The notes: generated by a model from the letters alone, not told the origin. DNA of 64,000 nt from Cafeteria roenbergensis (GCA_008330645.1 VLTN01000009.1:124001-188000), one strand, 5' to 3'. Positions 12,001-23,800 are shown, counted from the first letter of the stretch. Translations and numbers: made by a program.

Positions 12001-13322
12001 CCGAAGCGCGGTTCTCACGTGTCGCATGCCCAACTCTCCAGCGTCGGAGCACCGTCATGGTACCAAATGTTGTTCATGTACGAATCGAAGACGGTTGCCC
12101 ATTCAAGAATGGAGACGGCGAAGGACTTGGACGAGCCAGAATGGTTACTCTTGGAGCAGCTGACCGTCCTCACGTTGGGCAGTGATTCGAATACCAGCTT
12201 GCAGTAGTCGGACGTGACATCGTCGAGGTTCGCAGGCATTGGCAGTGTTGCCTGTTGACCCGCGAAGAAAATGCCAACCGTTCCATTCACTTCGCCGCTC
12301 GAGTTCGAAGACTGCACGGTGAACACGACCGTGTAGTCTGTGCTTGATGTGGCCGATGGGTTGGCCGCGCGCGGGCACATACCTGCAGGGGGGGAAACGA
12401 CGTCAGACAAGGGAGCCCCGCGCCAGGTCGCAAGTTGCAAAACCGATTCCGGGCCCCGCAAAGACGGAGCTGGCTCGTGCGGCCCGCCGAGTGCTGCACC
12501 AGCTGGGACAATGGCCATTGGGATATCTCACTCAAAGAGCAGTCCGGTCCGAAGGCCCCGTACTCGCAGTTGCAGCCTGCGGCCATGTTCTTGTCCCAGG
12601 GCGAATAGTCCCATCCGAAGCCTGTCGGTGCAGACTGGCCAGGAGAGGCTGCACCAGACCCAAGCTCGGCCCCAATCGTGGAAACGAGGGAGCACGTACC
12701 CCGCCCGGAGCAGCCGTTGGGACACGCAACTGCGGGACGCGCGGCAGCAGGAGCGAAGCGAGCCACTTGGCGGTGGTTGGGGATTGGACGTCCGGGGGGG
12801 CGCAGGAACCAGCGCCTTGCCGCAGGTCACGCGCTTCGCTGCAACCGCGGCAGGGGCCTAGAGAGCAGGCCCCCGTGCTCACGACGGTGGCAAGCCATGC
12901 CGGAGAAGCCAGGGTTGCACTTGCAGAGTCCCGTGGTGCGATCGCAGACGCCCGCTCCGGAGCACTCCTCGACGTGGCCATGGGCGGTCAGCGACGAGCC
13001 CTTGGAGATCCAGGCAGGGCTGGAGTCACACTTTCCTGCGGGGGGCACGACAACTCGAACGGGCAGCGAGGGCAGTGGCTCGCGGCAAAGCAATGCCAGT
13101 CGCCCCTCGGGGCTGCCTGGCGTCTTTCTCGGTCAACGCTCGAGAAGCACACGCGCTGGATGTCCGGACCTCACTTGATGCGCACGACGGCCCGGACCAG
13201 CCATCGAAGCACGAGCAGACGAGGCCGCCGTCGCGGGCGTCGCAGTTGCCGTGGCCATTGCAAAAGTCTGGGCAGCCAGCGCGAACGCCGCTGGCAAACA
13301 CAGTGAGCAACGCGACAAGCAT
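1..13322 (-). CDS. Giant secreted EGF / beta-solenoid repeat protein (3' end outside window)
   Basis: Five exons read on the minus strand: 13322-13175, 13035-12883, 12729-12532, 12382-12019 and 11858 to the left edge. All introns are GT-AG, 139-160 nt, and phases match at each junction. Start ATG at 13322 opens a signal peptide (MLVALLTVFASGVRA). Exons 1-3 each carry an EGF-like module (cysteine patterns CNGHGNC..CSCFDGWSG, CSGAGVC..CKCNPGFSG, CPNGCSGRGTC..CNCEYGAFG), and a fourth lies early in exon 5 (CAGQGICDTG..CFCFDGYEG). Next come four segments built around F-x-V-R-G-D-G (the last degenerate, LLASDG), then hundreds of residues of Gly/Ser/Val coils of about 15 residues (G-S-V-x-V-x-x-G) that suggest a beta-solenoid. 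The stretch 11858-7340 is one open frame. Further left, the frame changes near 7350-7400, 5620-5660, 3290 and 300, with a compensated local shift at 6565-6640. Likely a cell-surface, flagellar-surface or adhesive protein. I know no named family, and the function is inferred from architecture only. Confidence 0.85.
4906..5750 (-). repeat. Alternative 200-residue solenoid module (first pair, one shortened)
   Basis: Between 4906 and about 5200, the usual SVSVSAG coils are replaced by a different coil set (for example GGFVSIAGGSSGTGTG, GGSVVIEGGASTSGEA, GGTLLMQAGSGDSTG), giving a 600-bp unit. A second copy starting at 5506 is shortened by about 59 bp between roughly 5640 and 5670, where the frame also changes. 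The flanking coils are the same as in the 414-bp units, so modules appear to be exchanged at coil borders. Confidence 0.85.
7683..8882 (-). repeat. Alternative 200-residue solenoid module (two 600-bp copies)
   Basis: Two adjacent 600-bp units (7683 and 8283) carry the same alternative coil set as at 4906. They differ from each other at only a few positions, for example near 8468-8473 and 8507-8526 (GGSTATGVGG against GGSTSSGVGG in protein). Both keep the reading frame of the long final exon. Confidence 0.85.
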
Positions 13323-14098
13323 GAGCACGAACGACGGGGGCGAGTGCAGGAGCCCAGCCCGTGGCCGACGGGCGGAGCGGGTCGGGCGCTGCGCTGTCCG
13401 AATGCTGGCTTGGAGGCCAGTCCCAGGCAAGCCGGACCGCCGGAGCGGAAGCCGGGTGAGCTCCTGCGCAGCAGGAGACGCAAGACTGGCCTTGCTGAGC
13501 AGCATGCCCATGGGTGGGCAAAGCTGCGTCTTCGGGGAGCGGCTGCGCGCGCGGTGTGAGAGCGACGACGCCGCTCCCAGGCTGCCAGCCGCGCTGGCTG
13601 GAGCACGCGCGCGTGCGCTGCGCTCCGAGTCGTCGGGAGTGCGCATCCCGACACGATGCGGCGGCTGTTGCGCACTGAGTCCCTTTGCTTCCGCGGCTCG
13701 GCACGTGGGCACAGACGCAATTCTCGACGCGGCACCCGGACTGCTGCTCCTCGCGCTGTCCGCGAGCTTGTCCGTGTGCCCGGGGAGGTGTGAGGCGACA
13801 GGTCGCCTCCTCACTTGCTCCAGGACTCCTCGAGGTCTCGGACGGCTCGCGCACTCCGAGTCCTCTGAGCCACTGAGGCACCAGGTGGCTCACGGCCCTG
13901 GCAAACGCACAATGGCTGCCTCCTCATTTGAGCCAACCGACGGCCCGGCAGAGCAGGTACCAAATCCGAGCCGTGCCTAGTTGCGCCAACTCTGCGTCCG
14001 AGTCGCCGCGACTGCGCCAACTGGCGGCCGCCAGGTTGCCAAGCACGGCAGGGGGAGACTCCCACTCCCCGTGCGACGGCGCCGGTCTGAGGAGTGGC
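13323..14098. other. Intergenic region between divergent surface-protein and kinesin genes
   Basis: This 776-bp gap separates the start codons of two divergent genes. It is GC-rich, and I see no convincing protein on either strand. The open frames here are uninterrupted by chance and show no domain. It presumably holds both 5' untranslated regions and promoters, but no clear TATA-like motif is visible. Confidence 0.5.
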
Positions 14099-16356
14099 AT
14101 GCCGCGGCGAGCCCCAGTGTCTGTGTTTGCTCGACTGAGGCCTCTGGAGCCCGGAGGTTCGGAGATTGACCCTTGCATCTCAGTGTGCACGGCAGGCCGA
14201 GTGAGCAACCGCACGGCCCAAGCCGCGACCGCACGCTCTCCGAGCGATGGCGCGCAGCGGGCCCCGCTGGTGCATCCTGGTCCCGCACAACGGCATACCC
14301 TGCCGTGCGAGGCCCTGAAAGTGCGGGTGTCTTGCGTGGGTCCGTGGCCCGTCCTGACTTGCGCACCGTTCCGCGGCGTAGTCGGCCTTGTCGAGCGCAG
14401 ACAGTCACTGTCAGGTCGGGAGGCGACTCCGATGGGCATGGTCCTGCTGACCGGGCGGGCAGGGAGCTGGTGGTGCCATGCCGCGCAGTCTGGGGACCCG
14501 ACACGAGCCAGTCAGAGGTCTTCGCCAGCGTTGGCTTGCCGCAAGTGAACGCGGCGCTGTCAGGGGTTAACGCTTCTGTTATTGCGTACGGCCAAACGGG
14601 TGCGGGCAAAACGTACACTGTTTGCGGTGGTGGCACTCCAGCAACAGCCGGAATCGTGTCGAGAGCCGTGCAGCAGCTGTTTGCTGGCGCCGTGGGCGCC
14701 CCGGCTCTGGAGGCCGTCCATGGCTCGTTCTCGGTCCGGGTTTCGTTCTGCGAGATTTATGGCGACACCATCGTCGATTTACTTGCGGAGCAGTCCTACC
14801 AACGCCCTTGGGCGCGCTCAACAAGCACGTCTCGCGCAGACGGCCGCGCTGCGTCTGCCGTTTCGGTGGTGGACGACCCGGCCGACGGAAGCGTGGCGCT
14901 GCTCGGGCTGACGCACGCACGTGTGGCTGATGCTGCCGAAGCTATGGCTCTGTTTGCGCAGGGCGAGGCACTGCGAGTGGTTGGCAGCCACCTCCGCAAC
15001 TCAAGGAGTACACGCGCGCACGGAATCTTCACTCTGCACTTGGAACAGACTGCGTTGACAGCGCCACTTGGTGAGACAGAGTTGTCCTCAGAGGCTGTGG
15101 TGAGGTCTAAGCTTCATCTGGTGGACTTGGCCGGGTCAGAGCGTGTCAAGGAGACAGGCTCCGAAGGCCAAGTTCTCCGGGAGGCGGGAAACATCAACCG
15201 GTCACTCTCGGCTCTCGAGCACGTGGTGAGGTGCCTAGGAAAGAGCGGTGTGGGGGCGTCGCACGTTCCATTCCGCTCGTCAAAGCTCACCTCGGTCCTT
15301 CGCGACTCGCTTGGTGGCAACTGCCAAACGGCGTTCATCGCGTGCCTCTGGCCCGCACCAGCCCATGCAGCCGAGACGCTGCGCACCGTCAGCTTTGCGG
15401 CTCGAATGATGCGCTTGACAACTCGGCCGGCAATCAACGTCTTGCGTCCAGCATCGGACGTGTCCCGGGGTGCTCGGGACTTGCCTGCGTCGGCCAGCCG
15501 CAATGCAGACTTGCCGGCTGCGCGTGCCGCCGAAGAGCGCGCCCACGGCATGGAGCTGCGCATTCGGACGCTTGAGTCGGAGCTAAGCATCTGTCGGGCC
15601 GAGCTTGCCTTGCACGACGACTTGTCGCTGGCTGCAGGAGCGCGCACTTCGCGCCCCTTGGCCGCTGAGGAGCGAGCTGGCGTTGCGTCGGCAATGAGTG
15701 CCCTCAAGCGGGACTTGGCGTCTTCGTCGGACTCGTCTGCTGAGGCTTTGGAATGCCTGGCGGCCAGATTCCTCGCCAAGTGTCCAACGTTTCGGCACGT
15801 GGCCGCCGCGTTCGTGCACGCGTTGCAGCAACGGAGCGTGCCGACGGAAATCCCCGATCGCGCGTCCGACACCGCGATCACGGGCGAGGAGGCCCCCGAG
15901 GCTGCGGGCGACGCTGCGCAGCCTGCGGCTGCGGCAGCGGCAACGGAGGAGACGCCTCGTCCCGGGCGCAGCCGGAAGGCGTCTGGCCGCGCGGCTGATG
16001 CGCAGCAACCAGCATATGGGAAAGCCCTCCTGCTCAGGTTTCGCCACGAGAGCGCCGACGGCGCGTCACAATGGGAGCAGCTGCTTCAGGTGTCTGCGGC
16101 GGAGCGGCAGATCGAGGATACCTTGCGCTCTGCTGCTGCGACTGCGAATGAAGCCAAACGGCTGCTGGATGCATCTGTCATGTCTGGCGATGGCGAAGCA
16201 GTGGCTCACGCCAAGCGTCGCTATCGTGAGTCGTTCCAGCAAATCAAGGAGGCGAAAGCTGACGCTGCATACGTGAAAGCGAGAAAGGCTGCGCTGCAGA
16301 AGGAGTTTGATTCTGCCGCTGCTAGGTGGGCTGGCAAGGCGGTCCATGACGCATGA
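14099..16356 (+). CDS. Kinesin-9-type motor protein
   Basis: Two exons: 14099-14200 and 14401-16356, with a 200-nt intron (donor CGA|GTGAGC, acceptor GCGCAG|ACA, phase 0). The product is 685 residues. Exon 1 gives motor strand beta-1 (VSVFARLRPLE). Exon 2 continues with GPDTSQSEVF, the P-loop GQTGAGKTYT (about residues 98-107), a switch I-like NSRSTRAH (about 234) and switch II DLAGSE (about 276). After the motor come the neck-linker sequence RPAINVL and the LESELSICRAELALHDDLS segment, which resembles the AIN and ELALHD motifs of kinesin-9 (KIF6/KIF9). A short coiled-coil tail follows, with a second helical block near the C-terminus (KRRYRESFQQIKEAKADA). Kinesin-9 members act in motile flagella, on the central pair or in axonemal transport, which fits IFT52 elsewhere in the window. 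The motor assignment is firm. The subfamily rests on the neck region only. Confidence 0.9.
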
Positions 16357-16506
16357 GCCCCCCCGCTTCACTCCTTGGGGCGACCTGAGCTGTCAGAGGG
16401 AGGCAGCCCCAGGCACAGGAACCTTTGGGAAATGACGTCGCGATCCTGTCTCAAGCCTTCCGTTCAAGGCAACGGTATCACTCACAGACGAGAAAGTACG
16501 CATTCC

Positions 16507-18697
16507 TCACAAATGCGGCACGCGGTCCATCAGTAATGACCCGTGCGACCGCCGGAGCGCCTTGGCAAACTCTTCAAGCATCCGCACAAGCGAACCTGGT
16601 TCGGCTGGGCGGCCACCCGCGGCGCTTCCCCCCGCTGAGAGGCACACGAGAACTGCGTTGGTCGTGTTGATACCTCCAAGTGTCCCGTCCGGGGAGCTCT
16701 GAATCAGGTGGCGGACTGGCGGGGCTGCCGAAGTCAGCGGCTCCCAGACTGCCTGGTAGCGACGCAGCAGTCGCTTCCGCGCGCGGTGCGAGCGGAGGTA
16801 GTGTGGAAAGCGGCCCACCACCAGCTGCCTTGCTGGCTTCCAGAGGTACACGAAATGCTGAATCGCCGAAAAGCCAAGGTCAGAAGCCACTGGTCCGCCG
16901 AGCTCCACTGCCGTGGCAATGGCATCCGCAGCCTTCCCGCGGGCCAACTCCTCGTGAACCCTGCCTGCTGACTGCCTGAGCGCGGTGAAGGCCTCTGGCG
17001 TCACTTCCGTGCCCACAACAACGAGGAAGGCATCGTCGTTGGGGTTGGCAGCCGTGCGCCGGACCCTGTGGAAGAAGTCTGCCTGCATCGGCTCCGGAGG
17101 CGTCGTCTCCAAGGGAGCGTGGGCCGCCCCACGAGGGCCGGGAGCCATGGTCTGGCTGCTGGGCAATCCTGAATGCTCCGAGGGTTCCGACCACTCAACT
17201 TGGTCGACGACCCCCTCGCCCTGCTCGTCGACGAAGGCGGCAAGCCTGGAGAGATTGTCTGCCTCGTGCTCGGATTTGGCGCACGCTTTGATATGCGCGG
17301 CGGCAGCGTCGATCAGCGGAGCTGCTGCGCTGGCCGGCAGCTGCACCTGCGAACTCGTCGCCCCGGCTGGTCCGACGGCCTTGCCGGAAAGCTTTCCCGA
17401 ATCACTGCCGCCGCATGACCCGCCTGGCGCGAAGCTGCCGGCCACGGACAGGGCGTATGCTTCGGCCGCAGCGTTCGCCCCGACGGCCGCCAGCAAGTCC
17501 TCGGCCAGCCCCGGCGGCCCCGCTGCGTCGCTGGCCGCAAGGGCTGTTACTTTGCCGGCAACCCGGCGGGCCAGAGGTTGCGACTGCGCCGGGACCCCGG
17601 CTGATCCGTCGGCTGGGGCGAGCGCTGCAGCCCGGGACGCTGGGCCTCCGGAGCCTCCTGCCGCGCCACCAGCTCCCCTGGCATGAGCGCGGGCTCCGGA
17701 AGCGTCGCCGCTGACTGCAGCTGCGGAGTCGTCCACGCTGTCCGCGCACACGGGCAGCACCACCTCGGGGATGGGCTCGGAGAAGGCCGCACCGCTGCGC
17801 CCGGCGCCTCTGCGGCAGGCGCCCACGAAGCTGACATGGGCGTGGAGCAGCGCAGACGCAGCGACTCCCGGCAAGCAGACGGGGACGAATGCCTCCGTGG
17901 AGCGAAGTGACGGCGAGCTCTGCACAAACGCTGCAAGCAAGACCAGGTCCCGCGGTCGGAGCGGAAACCGAGGGTGGGTTGCAAACGCCGCCAGCTCTGA
18001 GCCAACGATGACTGCGGCCGCAACGGGGCCTGCTGCCCCCTTGACCGAACGGAGAGCGCTCGCAATGCGGGTCCGGTCGGCGTGTGCCAGCGAAAGCATG
18101 GGAACAGCGTCCGCTGTCACTGCAAAGGAGCGGTTGGCAAGGCGAATCGCGTGCTGCAGCGTGGACTCTGTTCCCGCCATGTGACGATCGAAGCGGTAGA
18201 GGGGGTCGCTGCGGAGCTGCTGGAGCGGCTTGTCCGACGCGAAGAAAACGATGGTCTCGTACAGTAGCTCAAGCATCCGACGAAGGTGCTGCTGGGTCTC
18301 CCCGGTGCGGGACACCGCAACGAGAAGGAGGGGGTCCCGGTGGAGGAAGACCATAAGGGTGTCGCCCATCCGCAGCCATCTGCGGCGGTGGGAGGAGACC
18401 GGGTGTGGGGCGCACGAGTGTGCAACCACCGGGTGGCTGGGCTCGAGTGCGGAGCGCGTGGGCGAGCGCCGCGGCCACCAGTGCGCGCACTCACTGGACG
18501 GGGTCATGAGCAAGCCGGGACCTGTCTACCAGGCCGAGCAGCACTGGGCACTTCGTGCTCGCCTGGGCACGAGAGCCATGCCGCCAGAACAGGGGCTGCC
18601 CCGACAAGTCCATCACGAACACATGCTTGTTGTGCGTTGCCAGGTCTGCGGCGCCGACGAGCGCGCACACAAGCCAGATCCCTACGTCGCGCTGCAT
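16507..18697 (-). CDS. MON1: MON1, vacuolar fusion / Rab7 GEF subunit
   Basis: Two exons: 18697-18495 and 18379-16507, with a 115-nt intron (donor CCA|GTGAGT, acceptor CCGCAG|ATGG, phase 2). The product is about 691 residues. Exon 1 holds the first longin strands (HNKHVFVMDLSGQPLFWRHG). Exon 2 continues with DTLMVFLHRDPLLLVAVSRT and the conserved DPLYRFDRHMAGTESTLQHA region, then a second longin block (RDLVLLAAFVQSSPSLRSTE). An Ala/Gly-rich low-complexity insert of about 200 residues follows. The C-terminal domain contains DAFLVVVGTEVTPEAF, IQHFVYLWKPARQLVVG and RKRLLRRYQAVWEPLTS. MON1 pairs with CCZ1 to load Rab7 on late endosomes and vacuoles. The ATG at 18697 is a candidate. An acceptor-like GCCGCAG|ACC just upstream of the longin start leaves room for an earlier exon. 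Confidence 0.9.
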
Positions 18698-19084
18698 CGG
18701 AAGGCCAGCTTCCTGCTGCGTGCGCCGGCCCGGATGCGTGCGCGGCGGCGCTGGCCATGCTCAACTCACCCATTGAAGCCCGGCGGGCAAGCCCTGGCAC
18801 AGAGGCGGAGCCTGCAGCCTCGCCCTTCGTCGGGATCACGCACGCCGTCAGGCTGTCGAGCAGCTGGTGCTCGGGGGGGCGGTCCCTGCCGCGCTGCTTT
18901 GGCTGCGGTGGCCTTTGTCGCCGGGATGTTGCTGCCGACGGCTTGGCCTGCCGGGGCGCCCAGCTCTGCCGGCCGAGGGCGGCGCCAAATATTCGCCCGC
19001 AGCGAGCATGAGCGCTCGATCGCAGCGCAGATGACCGAGCAGTCAGCCCCCGGGGCCACTCCGCCGCAACATCGCCCAGCCCGG
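18698..19084. promoter_or_regulatory. Probable bidirectional promoter between MON1 and OsmC
   Basis: This 387-bp gap lies between two divergent start codons. It contains the AT-rich motif ccaaatattcg at about 18983-18993, about 95 bp before the OsmC start, which stands out in very GC-rich DNA. The promoter role is inferred from position. Confidence 0.4.
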
Positions 19085-20013
19085 ATGGCTGCTCTTGCCC
19101 AAAGGCTCCGAGTCGCAGCGCCGAGGCGCCTTGCAGCCGCCAGCCGGTCGCTCTCCAGCGGCGCCGGCTTCCCGGTGTGCTCGGCAGCTGACCTGGCAGC
19201 TGCGACAAGCGCGCTGCGCGAGCGCCAAGCGCCCTCAAAGGAAGCCCTGAAGTGAGGTATGGCGCATTTCGCGCATCGCCGGGAGGAACTGGCGCCAAGT
19301 CCCCAAGGGTCGTCCACGAACGCTTGTTGCGATGAACGCGAGCGAGTCGCAGGGAAGGCGGGCGCGCTGCCGGGCTGCACACGGTCGAGGCGCTTGTCGT
19401 GATCCCTGGACCGGCCGAGGACGCTGTGCACGAGGTCTTTGTCCGCTCCGATGTCCACCTCGCGACTGTTCCGGGGACTGACTTTGTCCGCTTCGGGCTG
19501 GACCCCGCTTCAGGCGGGCCCAACCCCCCAGCATCGTCGACGAGTCCCCCCGCGCTGACGATGCAGTCAGTCGTGGCTTGCGCGGGTGTGACGATGCGCG
19601 CCGTTGCGACGTCGATGGGCCTGTCGTACGATCGCCTGGTGCTGTCCGCCGAGGCCGACTACGATGAGCGCGGGCCCAAGGCCATCTCCCGCTCGGTCCC
19701 CATCGGCTTCCAGGGGATGCGCCTGCACCTCGACGTTGTCACTGTTCACTGCTTGGAGAACGGCGTCGTTCACTCCCAGAAAGACTGGGAACGCCTTCTG
19801 TCCGCCTCGGAGCACTTTTGCGTGGTGGCGCAGACCCTGCTCGGCGGGTTCACCGGCGAGGCCGAGGAGGGCAAGCCTGGCCCGTCGCGCGAGGCCCAGC
19901 CCGGCGCACTCACGACGACGATGAAAGTCTGGCACGACGAGGACGCCGCACGGGAGATGCTCCGCTCCAAGCTCGGCCCCAAGGCGGTCGGCCTGCCACT
20001 CGCAGACTTTTGA
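19085..20013 (+). CDS. OsmC/Ohr-family protein, probably mitochondrial
   Basis: Two exons: 19085-19251 and 19353-20013, with a 101-nt intron (donor AA|GTGAGG, acceptor TCGCAG|G, phase 2). The product is 275 residues. Exon 1 starts MAALAQRLRVAAPRRLAAAS, a Arg/Ala/Leu-rich helix with no acidic residue, as in mitochondrial presequences. Exon 2 holds the OsmC core: MQSVVACAGVTMRAVATSMG with the first conserved cysteine, GFQGMRLHLDVVT, and SASEHFCVVAQTLLGG with the second cysteine (usually CPV..TL). OsmC and Ohr proteins reduce organic hydroperoxides with a Cys pair. Both cysteines are present here, but the usual Pro after the second Cys is Val. The C-terminal tail (about 60 residues, MKVWHDEDAAREML) is not typical of the family. 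Family is fairly sure. Location is predicted from the presequence. Confidence 0.8.
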
Positions 20014-20816
20014 GCGGTTGCAACGCTTTGCGCCACACGGGAGCCGATGGCGCCGCGTGCGCGAGCGCGGGCTGGCCGAACAACACTCGAGAGCGCACTG
20101 CGGTCCAGCCCTCGCCTCCCAGCGCGCGTGCGTGTGTGTGAGTGTGTGGGTGCGTCGGCGCTCAAGCAAAGCTCGCTGCACAGCACTGGGGCTGCCGGCT
20201 CTGCCCGCGCGCGACTGCAAGCAGCGCCACAAACTGCGGACGCGCCGCACCCCGGAGACTCCGGGCGGGCGGCCAACCAGCGCGCGCGGGAAGCCTCCAG
20301 CTGGCTCGCAGAGGACCCAGCCCGCACGCGCCCAAGCTATGCCGGCTGCACCTCCCGGCCCGGACAGCGGGTGAGCCCTCCGGCCGCAACGGCACGAGCG
20401 CGAGAACGAGAGAGACTCGGGACGACAGATGTTCGCAGCCGCGGCAGCTGCAGCTGCCGCGCCTGCAGCAAGGGGCTGCTCTTCATCGATGAGGATTGCA
20501 AAGCAGCTGCGCATGGGGTCCGCAGCTCGCGGGGCCCCGCGGCCGGTGATGCGGGCGCGGCGGACGGCGCCGAGCATGCAAACTGCAGGCTGTGCGACGA
20601 GCGAGCGACCGCACCACTCCGCCCGCTCTCCCCCATTCCCGGCCGCGCAGGCACGATTCCCAAAGCGAGCGTGGCGATGCAGTCGCAACGGTCCTCTCGG
20701 CGTGCGAGGCAGTCGCGTGCTACGTCATCGCCCGCGCGTGGTCGGTGCAGGAGCAAGAGGCCAGTGCGCGAACAAGCCTGGAGGGCGACAACCCGGCCTC
20801 GAGCCACACTCGCGGA
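20014..20816. other. Intergenic region with GT-rich tract
   Basis: This 803-bp stretch lies between the OsmC stop and the likely start of the next gene. It contains a gtgcgtgtgtgtgagtgtgt tract near 20128-20150. The frame of the following gene stays open back to an ATG at 20592, so 20592-20816 could be coding, but the residues there show no domain. I see nothing else. Confidence 0.4.
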
Positions 20817-23800
20817 ATGCTGGCACCGCTAAGCATCGAGCGGCTCACCTCGGCTGGGCAGGCGGAGGGAGCGTGCGTCCTCCTGGGCCTGGCCCAGGGA
20901 GACGTGGCTGCGGCCGCAGCTTCAGCTGCCGGAGGCGCAGCCACAGACGGAGGCGCAGCCAGCGGCGCCGCGCTGGACGAGTCCGCGTGGGCCAGCGCAC
21001 AGAGATACCTTGGCGGGCCGGTGCCCCACGCCCTCGCGCCTCCGGCCATGCACCTGCTGGTGTCCGGCGCGCTGGGCGCGGCCTTCGTGCTGCAACCCGC
21101 CGAAGGCGACCGAGCGCCAACCGACCCCTTCCCCAAGGGACGAGCCGCAGGAGGGCCATCGGCCGCCGCCAGGCCCGCCGCGAGCGGTCCAACCAGCGCG
21201 GCCGACTCGGTGTCTCGCGTCGCCCTCCACGCGTTCGCGCTCTTGGCCGCTGGGGCGGCCACTGCTGCGAGCGTGGCTGGCGCTGACCCAAACGCGCCGT
21301 CCCGCGAGCACGTTGTCGCCGCAGCGCATGCCCTTGCCGCTTGCCTGGGCCCCCCTGCCGGCGAGGGAGGCGGCACAGCTCGTCCGTCGCGTCCCGAGCA
21401 AGACACCGAAGCCGCGGGCGGCGGCGCCCCCGCTCGCCCGCGCGAGGAGGCGGCTCGCGCCGCCGCCTCGCCTGCGGCCTCGCCAGGCGGCAGCGACGAC
21501 CTTGGCTACGAGGGAGACTTCGAGCCGGAGTCCCCCCGCCCCAGGGAGGCGGCCGCGGCGGCTGCAGCTGGAGCAGAGGCCGCGGCGGCGGGAGCGGGGC
21601 CCGAGGCAAGCCTCAACGCCTCTCACGGCGCCCGTGATTCGGCCCTGGAGGGGCGGGCCGAGGCCCCCCGGCCCGCGGCCGTGCCGCCTCTGGACCTCAG
21701 AGCGGTCCGCAAGGCGCCCGACGGCAGCGACCAAGGCGGCCCCGCGCTGCCTTCGCTTGCTGCGGCCATGGTGGAGGCTTGCGAGGGGGCCTCGGCGGCC
21801 CAGCGGCGCGCCGAGTTGGCAGGACGCCAGCGCCGCGCTGCCGAGACCGCCGAGCGCCTTCAGGTCGAGCGGAGCGTGACGCGTCGCGAGCAACGCCTCG
21901 AGGCGGAGGCGGCTGAGGCAGAGCAGCGGGCCCGGGCAGAGCAAGCCGAGCAGCGGCAGGCCTCCGAGCGGCGGGGAGGGTCGTTCCGGCCCAGCAAGGC
22001 CGCCGTCGAGCGCGCAGTGGCCCGCCGCCGGGAGGAGGAGGAGGAGCGACGCAAGCGCGTGCTGGCCTGGAGGAGGGAGCGAGGCAGGGGCGGCGACGCG
22101 CAGCCCAAGCAAGCGCGCGCGGCGCCGGGCGCCGGCCCGGGCGCCGGGGGCGGGGGCGGTCCGGCCAAGCAGAGCGCCAGGCGCGGCGCCGGGGCCGGGG
22201 GCGGGGGCGGTCCGGCCAAGCAGAGCGCCAGGCGCGGCGCCGGGGGCGGGGGCGAGGGCGGTCCGGCCAAGCAGAGCGCCAGGCGCGGCGCCGGGGGCGG
22301 GGGCGAGGGCGGTCCGGCCAAGCAGAGCGCCAGGCGCGGCGCCGGGGCCGGGGGCGGGGGCGGTCCGGCCAGGGCGTCGCCACGCGGAGCATCCGTGGGC
22401 GCGGGCCGCGACTCCCTCGACGCCGCAGTCGACGCCGGGGCGAATGCCAGCGCAGGGTTTCGGCAGCAGAGCGATGACGAGCAGGCAGCAGCGGCACGGC
22501 GCGGCGCCATCGACGGCGCCGCCAGAGACGACGGCTCCGACGCTGGCGAAGTCGGACGTCACGGCGACGGCGACGGCGATGACGGCGACGGCGAAGACGA
22601 CGTCGCGCGCGCGACGGACCGCAGCAGAGGCCTCACGGCGAGGGAGGGCCACGGGCGGAGCCGAGCGGAGAAACACGCGGCGGCCGTGGCCCGCAGGCAC
22701 GAGAGAGCCGAGGCGGTGCTCGCGCTGCGCGCCGCTGCCTACCGCGCGCCGTCCACCATGGCGCTCAGCGACGCGGAGGCCGCTGCTGAGCAGGCGGCTG
22801 CAGAGGCCCGGGCGAAGCAGCGGCTGGTGCCGCGGCTGCGACGCAATAACGCCGCGGCGGCCACTGCTCGCGCCCTCCTGGGAGGCGGTGGCCGGCCCGT
22901 CCCGCAGTCGGCCCGGCGCCAGCACAAGGCTGCCACCTCTGCGCGTGCGGGCGGGGGCGGCGGCGGGCGCGCCGCTGACGGCAGGCGCGAAGAGCAGGCA
23001 GCCGGGGCCGACACAGCGGCGGCGGAGAGCAAGGCGGAGGAGGAGGAGGAGGCCGCCGGGTCGGGGGCGGGAGACGACGGCGTCGGGGCGTGGGACGCAG
23101 GGCCGGATTCGCATGCCGGGTCGGGCGACGGGGGCGCTGTGGGGCAGGGGGCGTCTGAAGCTGCCTCTGGCGGCGGCATGTCGGCCCGCGGGGATGCGGC
23201 CCCAGACGATGCGAGCCTTCCCGCTGAGCGGCAGGCGAGCCCCGAGAGCGGGCACTGCACACCCCAGGCGCGAGGGCCTGCGCTGGCAGTAGGCGCTGAG
23301 GACGAGGGACAGCGGTGGGAGCAGGAGCTCGAGGCGGGCGCGGTGGACGACAGCGCGGCCCCTCACGCCTCCGGCTCGCCCAGGGGCGGGGAGGGGGGTG
23401 CGGGGATCATCTTCACCGTGACGGAGGCGGGGGACGCCCCTGCCGTGGAGGGCATGGGCGGCGGCGGCGGCAAGGTGGTGAACGGGGCGTGGGCGGCGAA
23501 GGGGTCGCCCAGGTACTACGCCGGAGCGACACGGTTCGACCGGCCGGCGGACAGGTTGGCCCTGGCGGCCAAGGTGTACGGCGCGCCCATGAGCGGCCCT
23601 GCCCGGAGTGAGGGTGCCGGAGCCGGTGCGGCCGCAGGCGCCAGGCGGGGAGGAGGAGGCGGCGAGGGCGGTGGCGGAAGGGCTAGAGCAAGTGGGCGCG
23701 GCAGGGACCCTTCCGGCAGAAGCCGAAGCCGCCGCAAGGGTGGGGACGGCGCGGCAGCGGCGTCGGACGAAACAAAATCCAGCCACGAAGCAGGGGCCGC

